NCBI RefSeq assembly: GCF_036967205.1
Contig: NZ_CP146022.1
Coordinates: forward strand, 1,922,001 to 1,986,000
Reading direction: 5' to 3'
From: Streptomyces sp. Q6
Lineage (GTDB): Bacteria > Actinomycetota > Actinomycetes > Streptomycetales > Streptomycetaceae
DNA: 64,000 bases
Position numbers and translations under genes: made by a program. The notes beneath the pieces are model-generated. The model saw nothing but the letters and a program-made list of their open reading frames with translations, searched no databases and had not been told where the DNA came from. Positions 35,650-44,819 of this stretch are shown here, piece by piece (positions within the stretch are counted from its first letter, which is position 1; every line of letters begins with the position of its first letter).

Positions 35650-35867
35650 GGCTCCTCGCTCTCGTAGCGCGCCAGCTCCTTGCGCAGGCGCTCGTTCTCC
35701 TTCGTCAGCCGGTAACCAGCCTGGCTCCGGCCGGCCTTCAGTCCGGCCTCATAGGCCGTAGTGACATGCCTCTCAAAGGCGCCCTACGCGCACTGCTTCA
35801 CGAAGTCGTTGCCCTGCACCCAGTTGCTCACGGACTGCAACAGAGCGGCCTTCCAGCCCGGTGTGGC
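35646..35867 (-). pseudogene. Element protein remnant with in-frame amber codon
   Basis: An open frame GWKAALLQSVSNWVQGNDFV then KQCA ends at TAG (35784-35786) and resumes at once as GAFERHVTTAYEAGLKAGRS, QAGYRLTKENERLRKELARY, ESEEP to the TGA at 35646. Both halves look like one helical/coiled-coil protein in one frame, so a single base change produced the stop. No good start is seen upstream; a TAG at 35868 limits it. Confidence 0.45.
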
Positions 35868-35961
35868 CTAGGGGTCTCCTGACGCAAAGAGACCCCCGCC
35901 GTGACAGGGGTATGTGTGATCACACGATCGCTCTCCGTGCAGGTTGCTTGGGGTCCCCCGT

Positions 35962-35978
35962 CAGTTCACCTTCCGTTC
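35962..35978. other. Candidate attR core
   Basis: CAGTTCACCTTCCGTTC, direct repeat of the left end with two mismatches. On the minus strand it reads ...ERKVN-stop (stop at 35961-35963), the likely true end of the integrase in the excised circle. DNA to the right is chromosomal (pit leader). The rest of 35868-36062 holds no gene. Confidence 0.65.
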
Positions 35979-36062
35979 ACTGAGCAGCCGTACGTTCACG
36001 AAGGCTTCGGCAATCTGCCGTGGCCAGCGCCTCCGTACGCAACCTGAAACGGATACCCGGAT

Positions 36063-37358
36063 ATGGCACTTGATGCCACGCTCCTGCTTGCGATCGTGAT
36101 CGTTACCGCGCTGGTTTTTGATTTCACCAACGGTTTCCACGACACCGCCAACGCGATGGCGACGACCATCTCGACAGGCGCCCTCAAGCCGAAGACGGCG
36201 GTGGCCATGTCCGCCGTGCTGAACCTGGTCGGAGCGTTTCTCTCCGTCGAGGTCGCGAAGACCATCTCCGGCGGCATCATCAATGAGGACGGCCTCAAGA
36301 CCGAGGTCATATTCGCGGCGCTCGTAGGCGCCATCCTCTGGAATCTGCTGACCTGGCTGGTCGGCCTCCCCTCCAGTTCCTCGCACGCCCTGTTCGGCGG
36401 CCTCATCGGCGCCGCGGTCATGTCGATGGGCTGGTCGTCGGTGAACGGCGGCACCGTCGTCACCAAGGTGCTGCTGCCCGCGGTCGCCGCGCCGATCGTC
36501 GCCGGCCTCGCCGCGATGCTCGCCACGCGTCTGACCTACCGCATCAGCAAGAAGACCGACCAGAAGGCGACCGCCAAGGGCTACCGCGCCGGGCAGATCG
36601 CCTCGGCCGGCCTCGTCTCCCTCGCGCACGGCACGAACGACGCGCAGAAGACGATGGGCATCATCACCCTCGCCCTGATCACCGGCGGCGTCCTGAACCC
36701 CGGCGCCAACCCGCCCCTGTGGGTCATCGTCTCGGCCGGTGTGGCCATCGCGATGGGCACGTACCTGGGCGGCTGGCGGATCATCCGCACCATGGGCAAG
36801 GGCCTCACCGACCTCGCCCCGCAGCAGGGCTTCGCCGCGCAGACCAGTGCCGCGACGGCGATCCTCGCCTCCTCGCACATCGGCTTCTCGCTCTCCACGA
36901 CCCAGGTCTGCTCCGGCGCCGTGATGGGCTCGGGCCTCGGCCGCAAGGGCGGCGTGGTCCGCTGGTCGACCGCGACCCGGATGTTCGTCGCCTGGGGTCT
37001 GACGCTGCCGGCCGCCGGTCTGGTGGGCGCGGGCGCCGAGTTCCTCACCAAGCAGGGTCCGTGGGGCATCGGCCTCACCGCCGCACTGCTGGTGATCGGC
37101 TCCGGCATCATCTGGAAGCTGTCGCGCCGCAACTCCATCGACCACACGAACGTCACCGACGACGAGATCCGCGGTGCCGGGCCCGTCTCCGGTGCCGTCG
37201 AGGAGCCCGCGGGTGTCGTGACGACCGCGATCGCCGCGGTCACGCCGCCGCCGGTGGGCACGCTCGCCACCGGGGAGTCCTCCGAGGTGAAGAGCACGAT
37301 CCCCGCTCCGGCCCCGGCCGTTGCCGACCCCGCGCGCCCGGCCGGCGCCACGCTGTAA
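36063..37358 (+). CDS. pit: Inorganic phosphate transporter, PiT family
   Basis: A 431-residue low-affinity phosphate permease. The two inverted PiT signatures are present: FDFTNGFHDTANAMATTIST near the N-terminus (about residues 20-39) and GLVSLAHGTNDAQKTMGIIT (about 182-201). About ten membrane segments; the C-terminal 70 residues are a Pro/Ala-rich cytoplasmic tail. ATG 36063. A small membrane protein follows 16 bases later. The integrated element lies just upstream and may have displaced its native promoter. Confidence 0.95.
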   Translation: MALDATLLLAIVIVTALVFDFTNGFHDTANAMATTISTGALKPKTAVAMSAVLNLVGAFLSVEVAKTISGGIINEDGLKTEVIFAALVGAILWNLLTWLVGLPSSSSHALFGGLIGAAVMSMGWSSVNGGTVVTKVLLPAVAAPIVAGLAAMLATRLTYRISKKTDQKATAKGYRAGQIASAGLVSLAHGTNDAQKTMGIITLALITGGVLNPGANPPLWVIVSAGVAIAMGTYLGGWRIIRTMGKGLTDLAPQQGFAAQTSAATAILASSHIGFSLSTTQVCSGAVMGSGLGRKGGVVRWSTATRMFVAWGLTLPAAGLVGAGAEFLTKQGPWGIGLTAALLVIGSGIIWKLSRRNSIDHTNVTDDEIRGAGPVSGAVEEPAGVVTTAIAAVTPPPVGTLATGESSEVKSTIPAPAPAVADPARPAGATL

Positions 37359-37374
37359 GGAAGCAGGACCAGCT

Positions 37375-37596
37375 ATGAAGATCGACTGGGCAGCCCTCGG
37401 CTCCGTCTTCGGCGTCAGCCTCGTGGTCACCGTGGCCCTGGTGGGCCTGTTCACCCTGGGCATCGTCGGCCTCACCAAGAAGGAGTCGGCGGCGCGGCAG
37501 GGTGGCTCGGCCGCCCTCGCCACGTCCGGTGCGTACGCGTGCTTCGCGGCGTGTGCGGCGGCTGTGGCGTACGGGATCTTTCTGATCGTGGCGTGA
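37375..37596 (+). CDS. Small membrane protein downstream of pit
   Basis: A 73-residue protein with two hydrophobic helices: SVFGVSLVVTVALVGLFTLG and YACFAACAAAVAYGIFLIVA, separated by a charged loop (LTKKESAARQGG). AGGACCAGCT precedes the ATG; 16 bases after pit, so co-transcribed. Probably an accessory of the transporter; not identified. Confidence 0.75.
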   Translation: MKIDWAALGSVFGVSLVVTVALVGLFTLGIVGLTKKESAARQGGSAALATSGAYACFAACAAAVAYGIFLIVA

Positions 37597-37624
37597 CCGC
37601 GGCCCCACCGCCGCGCGTGTTCCT

Positions 37625-37666
37625 GAACCGCCCTGTGCCTGCCTACCCGGAGGCGCAGGGCGGTTC
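37625..37666 (+). terminator. Terminator of the pit operon
   Basis: GAACCGCCCTG (37625-37635) pairs with CAGGGCGGTTC (37656-37666); an inner GCCT/AGGC extends the stem. 28 bp after the last gene. The DNA between here and the riboswitch (37667-37984) shows no convincing gene. Confidence 0.75.
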
Positions 37667-37984
37667 CGTGTGTGCGTCGCGCGGTGGTGCGACGTCCGGG
37701 GGCAGGAGGACGCGGAGGCTGTCGGCCGGGTAGCGGCGAGGGAGCTCGCACAGGGCTGTGTCGGCGGCGCGGGCGGCGGGCCTGGCCACCCGGCGGGTGG
37801 TCGCCGGAGGGGCGCCGGACACATTCCGGAGGGCCGTCTGCCCGTCGAGTGCAGCGGCCGCGGGAGCGTGATCGCAAGCGCCGCCCCGGTCGTGGGTCCC
37901 GTACGGACGAACCGGGCGGAGGGACCCGCCGTGGGCGCGTTCTTCGTGGTAGGCGGTGTGGGGCTGCGCACACTCTCCCGCTCC

Positions 37985-38145
37985 TGGTCAACAGCAGTTG
38001 ACTGCCGTTCGCGGGGCGTGATGGACTTCCCCCGCCATTTACGGCAGCAGTTGAGGAAGCCGGTGCGAATCCGGCGCGGTCCCGCCACTGTGAGTCCTGC
38101 TTCGGCAGGGCCAGCCAGGAACTCTCTCTGCCGGTCTCGTCGAAC
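37985..38145 (+). promoter_or_regulatory. Cobalamin (AdoCbl) riboswitch
   Basis: Hallmarks in order: GAGGAAGCCGGTGCGAATCC (about 38053-38072), CGCGGTCCCGCCACTGTGA (about 38075-38093), a small hairpin CCTGCTTCGGCAGG, then the B12 box GCCAGGAACTCTCTCTGCCG (about 38113-38132). Located 50 bp before cobD. The short distance to the GAGTGAGG site of cobD suggests that ligand binding blocks translation start. Boundaries are approximate. Confidence 0.9.
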
Positions 38146-38182
38146 CAGGGCGTGGACACCCTGAGTGAGGACAACTACCGCC

Positions 38183-39141
38183 ATGTTCGCCCTGCGTGGG
38201 GCCGGGCGGTCCGAGCGCGTTTTCGCGTACGGGGCCGCCATCGGGCTGTTGAGCGACCTTCTGGTCGGAGATCCGCGTCGTGGGCATCCCGTCGCCGGGT
38301 TCGGGCGGGTGGCGGGCGCCGTCGAGCGTCGGCTGTGGCGGGACCATCGCGGGTGGGGCGCGCTGCACACGGTAGTGTGCGCCGGTGGTGCCGCCGCTGT
38401 GGGCGCCGCCGCCTCCCGTGCCGTACGCCGCTCCCCGTCGCGTCCGTCGCGCTGACCGCCGCCGCCACCTGGGCCGTGGTGGGCGGGACGTCGCTGGGCC
38501 GTGAGGCGCGGGCCGTCGGGTCCGCTCTGGAGGCCGGGGACGTGGAGCTGGCGCGGGAGTTGCTGCCGCGGCTGTGCGGGCGCGATCCGCAGGGGCTCGA
38601 CGCCGACGGGATCGCCCGGGGCGTCGTGGAGTCCGTCGCCGAGAACACGTCCGACGCCGTGGTGGGCGCGCTGGTGTGGGGCGCCGTGGGCGGCGTCCCC
38701 GGGCTGCTCGCCTTCCGTGCCGTGAACACGCTGGACGCGATGGTCGGGCACAAGTCCGCGCGGTACCGACGGTTCGGCTGGGCCTCGGCGCGGCTCGACG
38801 ATGTCGCCGGATGGCCGGGGGCTCGCCTGACGGGCGCTCTCGCGGTACTGGCCGGGGGGCGTCCGCGCGATGCCGTACGGGCGTGGCGAGCGGACGCGGG
38901 GCGGCATCCGAGCCCCAACGCCGGGGTCGTCGAGGCCGCGTTCGCGGGGGCGCTCGGGGTGCGGCTCGGGGGCACGTTGTCGTACGGGGGCAGGGTCGAG
39001 CACCGGCCTGTCCTGAACGCGCCGGGGCGTCCGGTCGAGGTGCGTGATGTGGAACGCGCCGCGCGTCTTTCGCGGCGGGTCGGTCTGGCTGCTTGGGGAG
39101 TCTGTGTGGGTGTTCGGGTGCTGTCGCGGGGTCGGCGATGA
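38183..39141 (+). pseudogene. cobD: Adenosylcobinamide-phosphate synthase CobD, frameshifted (one base lost near 38435)
   Basis: Membrane enzyme attaching the aminopropanol arm to the corrin f side chain. From ATG 38183: FAYGAAIGLLSDLLVGDPRR and GHPVAGFGRVAGAVERRLW; the frame breaks at the CCCC run 38433-38436. The rest continues VASVALTAAATWAVVGGTSL, SVAENTSDAVVGALVWGAVG, NTLDAMVGHKSARYRRFGWA to the TGA at 39141. Restored length 319 residues, normal. Stop overlaps the cobQ ATG. First gene under the riboswitch. Confidence 0.9.
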
Positions 39142-40658
39142 CGGGCCGACGGGGCGGAGGGCTGCTCGTCGCGGGCACGACCTCCGACGCGGGCAAGAGT
39201 GTCGTGACCGCCGGGATCTGCCGGTGGCTGGTGCGCCAGGGCGTGAAGGTCGCGCCGTTCAAGGGGCAGAACATGTCCCTCAATTCGTTCGTGACGCGCG
39301 AGGGCGCCGAGATCGGGCGCGCGCAGGCCATGCAGGCGCAGGCCGCGCGGGTCGAGCCGAGCGCGCTGATGAATCCGGTGCTGCTGAAGCCGGGCAGCGA
39401 CCGCAGCAGCCAGGTCGTGCTCATGGGCAAGCCGGTGGGCGAGATGAGCGCCCGCGGCTACCACGGGAGCCGGCAGGCGTCGCTGCTCGACACCGTCGTG
39501 GGGTGCCTGGAGGAGTTGCGGGGCAGTCATGACGCTGTGATCTGCGAGGGGGCCGGGTCGCCGGCCGAGATCAATCTGCGCCGCACCGACATCGTCAACA
39601 TGGGCATCGCGCGCGCCGCGCGGCTGCCGGTCCTCGTCGTCGGGGACATCGACCGGGGTGGCGTCTTCGCGTCGTTCTTCGGTACGACGGCGCTGCTCGC
39701 TCCCGAGGACCAGGAGCTGCTCGCCGGGTATCTGGTGAACAAGTTCCGGGGGGACGTGAGCCTTCTGGAGCCCGGTCTGGACATGCTCAAGTCCCTGACC
39801 GGGCGCCCCACTTACGGGGTGCTCCCCTTTCAGCACGGTCTCGGCATCGACGAGGAGGACGGTCTGCGTGTCTCGCTGCGGGGCACCGTGCGCGAGTCGG
39901 ACGCGCCGCCGCCGGTGGGCGAGGACGTGCTGCGGGTCGCCGTGTGCGCCGTGCCGCTGATGTCGAACTTCACCGATGTGGACGCGCTGGCCGCGGAGCC
40001 GGGGGTCGTCGTGCGGTTCGTGGACCGGGCCGAGGAGCTCGTCGACGCGGATCTGGTGGTGGTGCCGGGGACGCGCGGGACCGTGAAGGCGCTGGCGTGG
40101 CTGCGGGAGCGGGGGCTCGCGGACGCGTTGGCGCGACGGGCCGCCGAGGGGCGTCCCGTGCTCGGCATCTGCGGCGGCTTCCAGTTGCTCGGTGAGCGCA
40201 TCGAGGACGAGGTGGAGTCGCGGGCCGGGGTGGTCGACGGGCTCGGACTGCTTCCCGTACGGGTGCGGTTCGCCGTGGAGAAGACCCTCGCACGGCCGGT
40301 CGGCGCCGCGCTGGGTGAGCCCGTCGAGGGCTACGAGATCCATCACGGGGTCGCCGAGGTCCTGGGCGGGGAGAGTTTCCTGGACGGGTGCCGGGTGGGG
40401 GCGGTCTGGGGGACGCACTGGCACGGCTCCCTCGAGTCGGACGGGTTCCGGCGGGCGTTCCTGCGGGAGGTCGCCCGGGATGCCGGCCGGCGGTTCGTGC
40501 CCGCGCCGGACACGTCCTTCGAGGCGTTGCGGGAGGAGCAGCTCGACCGGCTCGGGGATCTCGTCGAGCGGTACGCCGACACGGACGCGCTGTGGCGGTT
40601 GATCGAGGAGGGCGCGCCCGCCGGGTTGCCGTTCGTTCCTCCCGGGGCGCCGTCGTGA
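39138..40658 (+). CDS. cobQ: Cobyric acid synthase
   Basis: A 506-residue glutamine amidotransferase that amidates corrin side chains b, d, e and g. N-terminal dethiobiotin-synthetase-like ATPase: [20 protein letters not shown] and [21 protein letters not shown]-terminal GATase-1 domain with nucleophile Cys in [11 protein letters not shown] and His in [18 protein letters not shown] overlap with cobD. 127 bp separate it from the chelatase gene, with no cobN between. Confidence 0.95.
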   Translation: MTGRRGGGLLVAGTTSDAGKSVVTAGICRWLVRQGVKVAPFKGQNMSLNSFVTREGAEIGRAQAMQAQAARVEPSALMNPVLLKPGSDRSSQVVLMGKPVGEMSARGYHGSRQASLLDTVVGCLEELRGSHDAVICEGAGSPAEINLRRTDIVNMGIARAARLPVLVVGDIDRGGVFASFFGTTALLAPEDQELLAGYLVNKFRGDVSLLEPGLDMLKSLTGRPTYGVLPFQHGLGIDEEDGLRVSLRGTVRESDAPPPVGEDVLRVAVCAVPLMSNFTDVDALAAEPGVVVRFVDRAEELVDADLVVVPGTRGTVKALAWLRERGLADALARRAAEGRPVLGICGGFQLLGERIEDEVESRAGVVDGLGLLPVRVRFAVEKTLARPVGAALGEPVEGYEIHHGVAEVLGGESFLDGCRVGAVWGTHWHGSLESDGFRRAFLREVARDAGRRFVPAPDTSFEALREEQLDRLGDLVERYADTDALWRLIEEGAPAGLPFVPPGAPS

Positions 40659-40741
40659 GCGCGGGGGCGGGGAGTCGCCCCCCGACCCCCGGTGGCCTGT
40701 TTGTACGTGTGGGTTCGGTGGGGTTGTCCGCACCGTTCCTC

Positions 40742-40759
40742 GCGCCCCTGTCGGGGCGC
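40742..40759. repeat. Inverted repeat between cobQ and the chelatase gene
   Basis: GCGCCCC (40742-40748), TGTC loop, GGGGCGC (40753-40759), 27 bp before the chelatase ATG and preceded by a G/T-rich stretch. The GCGCCCCTGTCGGGGCGC type of hairpin recurs in Streptomyces intergenic DNA. Could attenuate transcription within the cob operon. Confidence 0.5.
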
Positions 40760-40785
40760 TTCGACCCAACGGAGGATTGCCGCTG

Positions 40786-42846
40786 ATGGCCACCCCTTAT
40801 CCCTTCACCGCCGTCGTCGGTCAGGACGATCTGCGGCTCGCCCTCCTCCTGAACGCCGTGTCGCCCGCCGTGGGCGGTGTGCTCGTGCGCGGCGAGAAGG
40901 GGACCGCCAAGTCCACCGCCGTACGGGCCCTTTCGGCGCTCGTGCCCGCGGTCGACGTGGTCGCGGGGTGCCGGTTCTCCTGCGACCCCGCGGCGCCCGA
41001 CCCGCAGTGCCCCGACGGGCCGCACGCGGACACGCCCGGCGCCCGACGGGCCGCGCGCATGGTCGAGTTGCCGGTCGGCGCGTCCGAGGACCGGCTCGTC
41101 GGCGCGCTCGACATCGAGCGGGCGCTCGCCGAGGGCGTGAAGGCCTTCGAGCCGGGGCTGCTGGCCGACGCCCACCGCGGGATCCTGTACGTGGACGAGG
41201 TCAACCTCCTCCACGACCACCTGGTCGACCTGCTGCTCGACGCGGCCGCCATGGGCGCCTCCTATGTGGAGCGCGAGGGCGTCTCCGTACGGCACGCCGC
41301 CCGTTTCCTGCTCGTCGGGACGATGAACCCCGAGGAGGGCGAGCTGCGGCCGCAGTTGCTGGACCGGTTCGGTCTGACCGTGGAGGTCGCCGCGTCGCGG
41401 GAGCCCGCGCAGCGCGTCGAGGTCGTCAAGCGACGGCTCGCGTACGACGACGACCCCGAGGGCTTCGTCGCCCGGTGGGCCGGCGAGGAGGACGACGTAC
41501 GGGCCCGGATCGTCGCCGCGCGGAAGCTGCTCCCCCAGGTGCGGCTCGGCGACGGGGCGTTGACGCAGATCGCCGCGACCTGCGCCGCGTTCGAGGTCGA
41601 CGGGATGCGGGCCGACATCGTGATGGCCCGTACCGCGACCGCGCTGGCCGCGTGGGCGGGGCGCACGGACGTGCTCGCGCAGGACGTGCGGCAGGCGGCG
41701 CTGCTCGCGCTGCCGCACCGCAGGCGGCGCAACCCCTTCGACGCGCCGGGGCTCGACGAGGACAAGCTCGACGAGACGCTGGACGAGTTCGGGCCGGACG
41801 ACGAGCCCGATCCCGAGCCGGACGGTCCCGACGGTCCCGACGACGGTGGTTCCGGTCCTGACGGCGGGGGCGGCGGGCTGCCTCCGCAGGCCGGGCCGGA
41901 GCAGGGTCCCGAGCGCCCCGACGGCGCCGACGGTCCCGAGGAGGCGCCCGAGCCCGAGGAGGCGCCCGCGGGCGCGCCCGCGTCCGCCGGGGCCGGGGAG
42001 CAGCGGGCGGTCTCCGCCGGTGAGCCGTTCCGTACGAAGATGCTGAGCGTTCCGGGTCTCGGCGAGGGTGCGGCGGGGCGGCGCTCCCGGGCCCGTACCG
42101 CGCACGGACGCACGACGGGCGCCACCCGCCCGCGAGGTGCCCTGACCAAGCTGCATCTGGCGGCGACCGTGCATGCCGCGGCGCCGCACCAGCGGGCGCG
42201 CGGTCGGTCGGGTCCCGGGCTCGTGGTGCGCCGCGACGACCTGCGGCAGGCGACCCGCGAGGGGCGCGAGGGCAACCTCGTCCTGTTCGTGGTCGACGCG
42301 TCGGGGTCGATGGCGGCGCGGCAGCGGATGGGTGCCGTGAAGGGCGCCGTCCTGTCGCTGCTGCTCGATGCCTACCAGCGGCGCGACAAGGTGGGGCTCG
42401 TGACGTTCCGGGGCACGGCGGCCGAGGTCGCGCTGCCGCCGACGTCGAGCGTGGAGGCGGCCGCTTCCCGCCTGGAGACGCTGCCGACCGGCGGGCGTAC
42501 GCCGCTGGCGGCCGGGCTGCTCACGGCGCACGAGGTGCTGCGGGTGGAGCGGCTGCGGGACCCGGCGCGCAGGCCGCTGATGGTCGTCGTGACCGACGGG
42601 CGCGCCACCGGTGGCCCCGAGCCGGTCAGGCTGGCCGGGCGGGCGGCCGGGCTGCACGCCGCCGAGGGCATCGCCTCCGTGGTCGTCGACTGCGAGAGCG
42701 GCATGGTGCGGCTCGGCCTCGCCGGGCAGCTCGCCACCCATCTCGGGGGCACGGCGGTGACGTTGGACGAGCTGCGGGCGGACGCCATCGCCGGTCTCGT
42801 CAAGGACGTACAGGGAAGTCAGCAGCACACCAGGAGGGCCGCTTAA
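40786..42846 (+). CDS. Magnesium/cobalt chelatase, fused ATPase (ChlI) and VWA (ChlD) subunits
   Basis: A 686-residue protein. AAA+ domain: Walker A RGEKGTAKST (about residues 36-45), Walker B YVDEVNLLHDHLVD, FGLTVEVAASREPAQRVEVV. Then an acidic Pro/Gly linker (about 325-405) and a C-terminal VWA domain with MIDAS motif VVDASGSMAARQ. It powers cobalt insertion together with a large CobN subunit, which is not encoded nearby. ATG 40786 has GGAGG nine bases upstream; stop overlaps cobO by one base. Confidence 0.9.
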   Translation: MATPYPFTAVVGQDDLRLALLLNAVSPAVGGVLVRGEKGTAKSTAVRALSALVPAVDVVAGCRFSCDPAAPDPQCPDGPHADTPGARRAARMVELPVGASEDRLVGALDIERALAEGVKAFEPGLLADAHRGILYVDEVNLLHDHLVDLLLDAAAMGASYVEREGVSVRHAARFLLVGTMNPEEGELRPQLLDRFGLTVEVAASREPAQRVEVVKRRLAYDDDPEGFVARWAGEEDDVRARIVAARKLLPQVRLGDGALTQIAATCAAFEVDGMRADIVMARTATALAAWAGRTDVLAQDVRQAALLALPHRRRRNPFDAPGLDEDKLDETLDEFGPDDEPDPEPDGPDGPDDGGSGPDGGGGGLPPQAGPEQGPERPDGADGPEEAPEPEEAPAGAPASAGAGEQRAVSAGEPFRTKMLSVPGLGEGAAGRRSRARTAHGRTTGATRPRGALTKLHLAATVHAAAPHQRARGRSGPGLVVRRDDLRQATREGREGNLVLFVVDASGSMAARQRMGAVKGAVLSLLLDAYQRRDKVGLVTFRGTAAEVALPPTSSVEAAASRLETLPTGGRTPLAAGLLTAHEVLRVERLRDPARRPLMVVVTDGRATGGPEPVRLAGRAAGLHAAEGIASVVVDCESGMVRLGLAGQLATHLGGTAVTLDELRADAIAGLVKDVQGSQQHTRRAA

Positions 42847-43445
42847 TGCCGCAGGGACAGCCGAGTGTCGTACCGGACGACGGGCTGACGACCCGTCAGC
42901 GCCGCAACCGTCCGCTGGTGTTCGTGCACACGGGCGTCGGCAAGGGCAAGTCGACGGCGGCCTTCGGGCTGGCGCTGCGCGCCTGGAACCAGGGATGGCC
43001 GATCGGGGTGTTCCAGTTCGTCAAGTCGGCGAAGTGGAAGGTCGGCGAGGAGAACGCGCTGAAGGTGCTCGGCGCCTCCGGCGAGGGCGGCACCGTCGAC
43101 TGGCACAAGATGGGCGAGGGCTGGTCCTGGGTGCAGCGGGACGAGCAGGCCGACAACGAGGAGAAGGCGCGCGAGGGCTGGGAGCAGGTCAAGCGCGACC
43201 TGGCGGCCGAGACGTACAAGCTGTACGTGCTCGACGAGTTCGCGTACCCGATGCACTGGGGCTGGATCGACGTCGACGAGGTCGTGCAGGTGCTGCGCGA
43301 CCGGCCGGGGACGCAGCACGTGGTCATCACGGGGCGCAACGCCCCGGAGAAACTGGTCGAGTTCGCCGATCTGGTGACCGACATGTCGAAGGTGAAGCAC
43401 CCGATGGACACGGGTCAGAAGGGCCAGCGAGGCATCGAGTGGTGA
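42846..43445 (+). CDS. cobO: Cob(I)yrinic acid a,c-diamide adenosyltransferase
   Basis: A 199-residue CobA/CobO-type ATP:corrinoid adenosyltransferase. P-loop VHTGVGKGKSTAAFGLALRA, then GVFQFVKSAKWKVGEENALK, DEFAYPMHWGWIDVDEV and a C-terminal GQKGQRGIEW. Transfers the 5'-deoxyadenosyl group to cobalt. Coupled to both neighbours (TAATG before, GTGA after). Confidence 0.95.
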   Translation: MPQGQPSVVPDDGLTTRQRRNRPLVFVHTGVGKGKSTAAFGLALRAWNQGWPIGVFQFVKSAKWKVGEENALKVLGASGEGGTVDWHKMGEGWSWVQRDEQADNEEKAREGWEQVKRDLAAETYKLYVLDEFAYPMHWGWIDVDEVVQVLRDRPGTQHVVITGRNAPEKLVEFADLVTDMSKVKHPMDTGQKGQRGIEW

Positions 43446-44817
43446 CCACCGACGTGCCCCGGCTCGTCGTCGCCGCGCCCGCGTCCGGGTCCGGCAAGAC
43501 GACCGTGGCGACGGGCCTGATGGCCGCGTTCGCCGAGCGCGGGCTCGCCGTGTCGCCGCACAAGGTCGGGCCCGACTACATCGACCCGGGCTACCACGCG
43601 CTCGCGACGGGGCGTCCCGGCCGCAATCTCGACGCGTACATGTGCGGCCCCGAGCTGGTCGCGCCGCTGTTCGCGCACGGCGCGGCCGGGTGTGAACTCG
43701 CCGTCGTGGAAGGCGTGATGGGCCTCTTCGACGGAGTGTCGGGCGAGGGTGAGCTCGCCTCGACCGCGCATGTGGCGAAGCTGCTGAAGGCGCCGGTCGT
43801 CCTCGTCGTGGACGCCTCGTCGCAGTCGCGGTCGGTGGCGGCGCTCGTGCACGGCTTCGCGTCGTTCGACCCGCAGGTGCGGCTGGCGGGCGTCATCCTG
43901 AACAAGGTGGGCTCCGAGCGGCACGAGCAGGTGCTGCGCGAGGCGCTGGAGGAGGTCGGGGTCCCGGTGTTCGGGTCGCTGCGCCGGACGCCTCAGGTGG
44001 CCACGCCGTCACGGCACTTGGGCCTCGTGCCGGTGGCGGAGCGCAGCGCGGAGGCCGTGGACTCGGTGCGGGCCGCGGCGGCGATGGTGCGCGAGGGCTG
44101 CGACCTGGAGGGCCTGCTGGCCCTGGCGAGGACGGCTCCGCCACTGGACGCGCAGCCGTGGGCGCCGGCCCCGCGGAGACGGAAGCGGAGGCGGCGGTGC
44201 CGGTCACCGCGTCGCGGCCGATCGTGGCGGTGGCGGGCGGCGCGGCCTTCACCTTCTCCTACGCCGAACACACCGAGCTCCTGCGGGCGGCGGGCGCCGA
44301 GGTGGTCCCCTTCGACCCGCTGCACGACGAACAGCTCCCGGAAGGCGCCGCGGCCCTGGTGATCGGCGGCGGCTTCCCCGAGGTCTACGCCCCCGAACTG
44401 TCGGACAACGAACAGCTCCGCAAGTCCATCGCCGCGCTGGCGGGCTCGGGCGCCCCCGTGCTGGCCGAATGCGCGGGCCTGCTCTACCTGTCCCGCTCGC
44501 TCGACGGCAAGGACATGTGCGGGGTCCTGGACGCGGACGCGACGATGTCGGGGCGCCTCACCCTGGGCTACCGGGACGCGGTCGCCCTGACCGACAGCGC
44601 GCTCGCCCCGGCCGGGGCCCGGCTGCGCGGGCACGAGTTCCACCGCACCGTCCTCGAACCGGGTGCGGGGCCGACGCCCGCGTGGGGCATGCGGCTGCCG
44701 ACGCCGCGCGTCGAGGGCTTCGTGCAGGGGGGCGTGCACGCCAGCTATCTGCACACGCACTGGGCGGCGAGGCCGGACATCGCCCGGCGCCTCGTGGACC
44801 GGTGCGGCACCCCGTGA
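43442..44817 (+). pseudogene. cobB: Cobyrinic acid a,c-diamide synthase CobB, frameshifted (one base lost near 44170)
   Basis: Amidates side chains a and c. From GTG 43442: LVVAAPASGSGKTTVATGLM, SPHKVGPDYIDPGYHALATG, VEGVMGLFDGVSGEGELAST; breaks after DAQPWAPAP at the CCCC run 44169-44172. The GATase part continues in the other frame: IVAVAGGAAFTFSYAEHTEL, nucleophile Cys in VLAECAGLLYLSRSL, RGHEFHRTVLEP, YLHTHWAARPDIA to the stop at 44817. Restored length 458 residues. Start overlaps the cobO stop. Confidence 0.92.
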
Positions 44818-44819
44818 GC

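Larger units (their letters stand above)
32027..35978. mobile_element. Integrated element with serine integrase, about 3.95 kb
   Basis: Bounded by a 17-bp imperfect direct repeat (32027-32043 and 35962-35978, 15/17 identical). It carries on the minus strand a large serine integrase and a chain of at least nine small genes with overlapping ends, including a WhiB-like gene. Codon use and G+C look lower than in neighbouring chromosomal genes, most clearly in the integrase. No replication, transfer or capsid gene is seen, so it is a minimal or reduced element inserted between the lysozyme and pit genes. Confidence 0.75.

Noticed and set aside
37670-38164. Plus-strand ORF over the cobalamin riboswitch
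   Set aside because: Composition is random-looking and it overlaps the conserved riboswitch; treated as non-coding.
35961-42828. Very long minus-strand open frames opposite pit and the cob genes (up to 952 codons)
   Set aside because: They are Arg/Ala/Pro/Gly-rich shadows of the real genes caused by third-position G/C; no family motif is visible. Only the last codons near 35961 are meaningful, as part of the att site.
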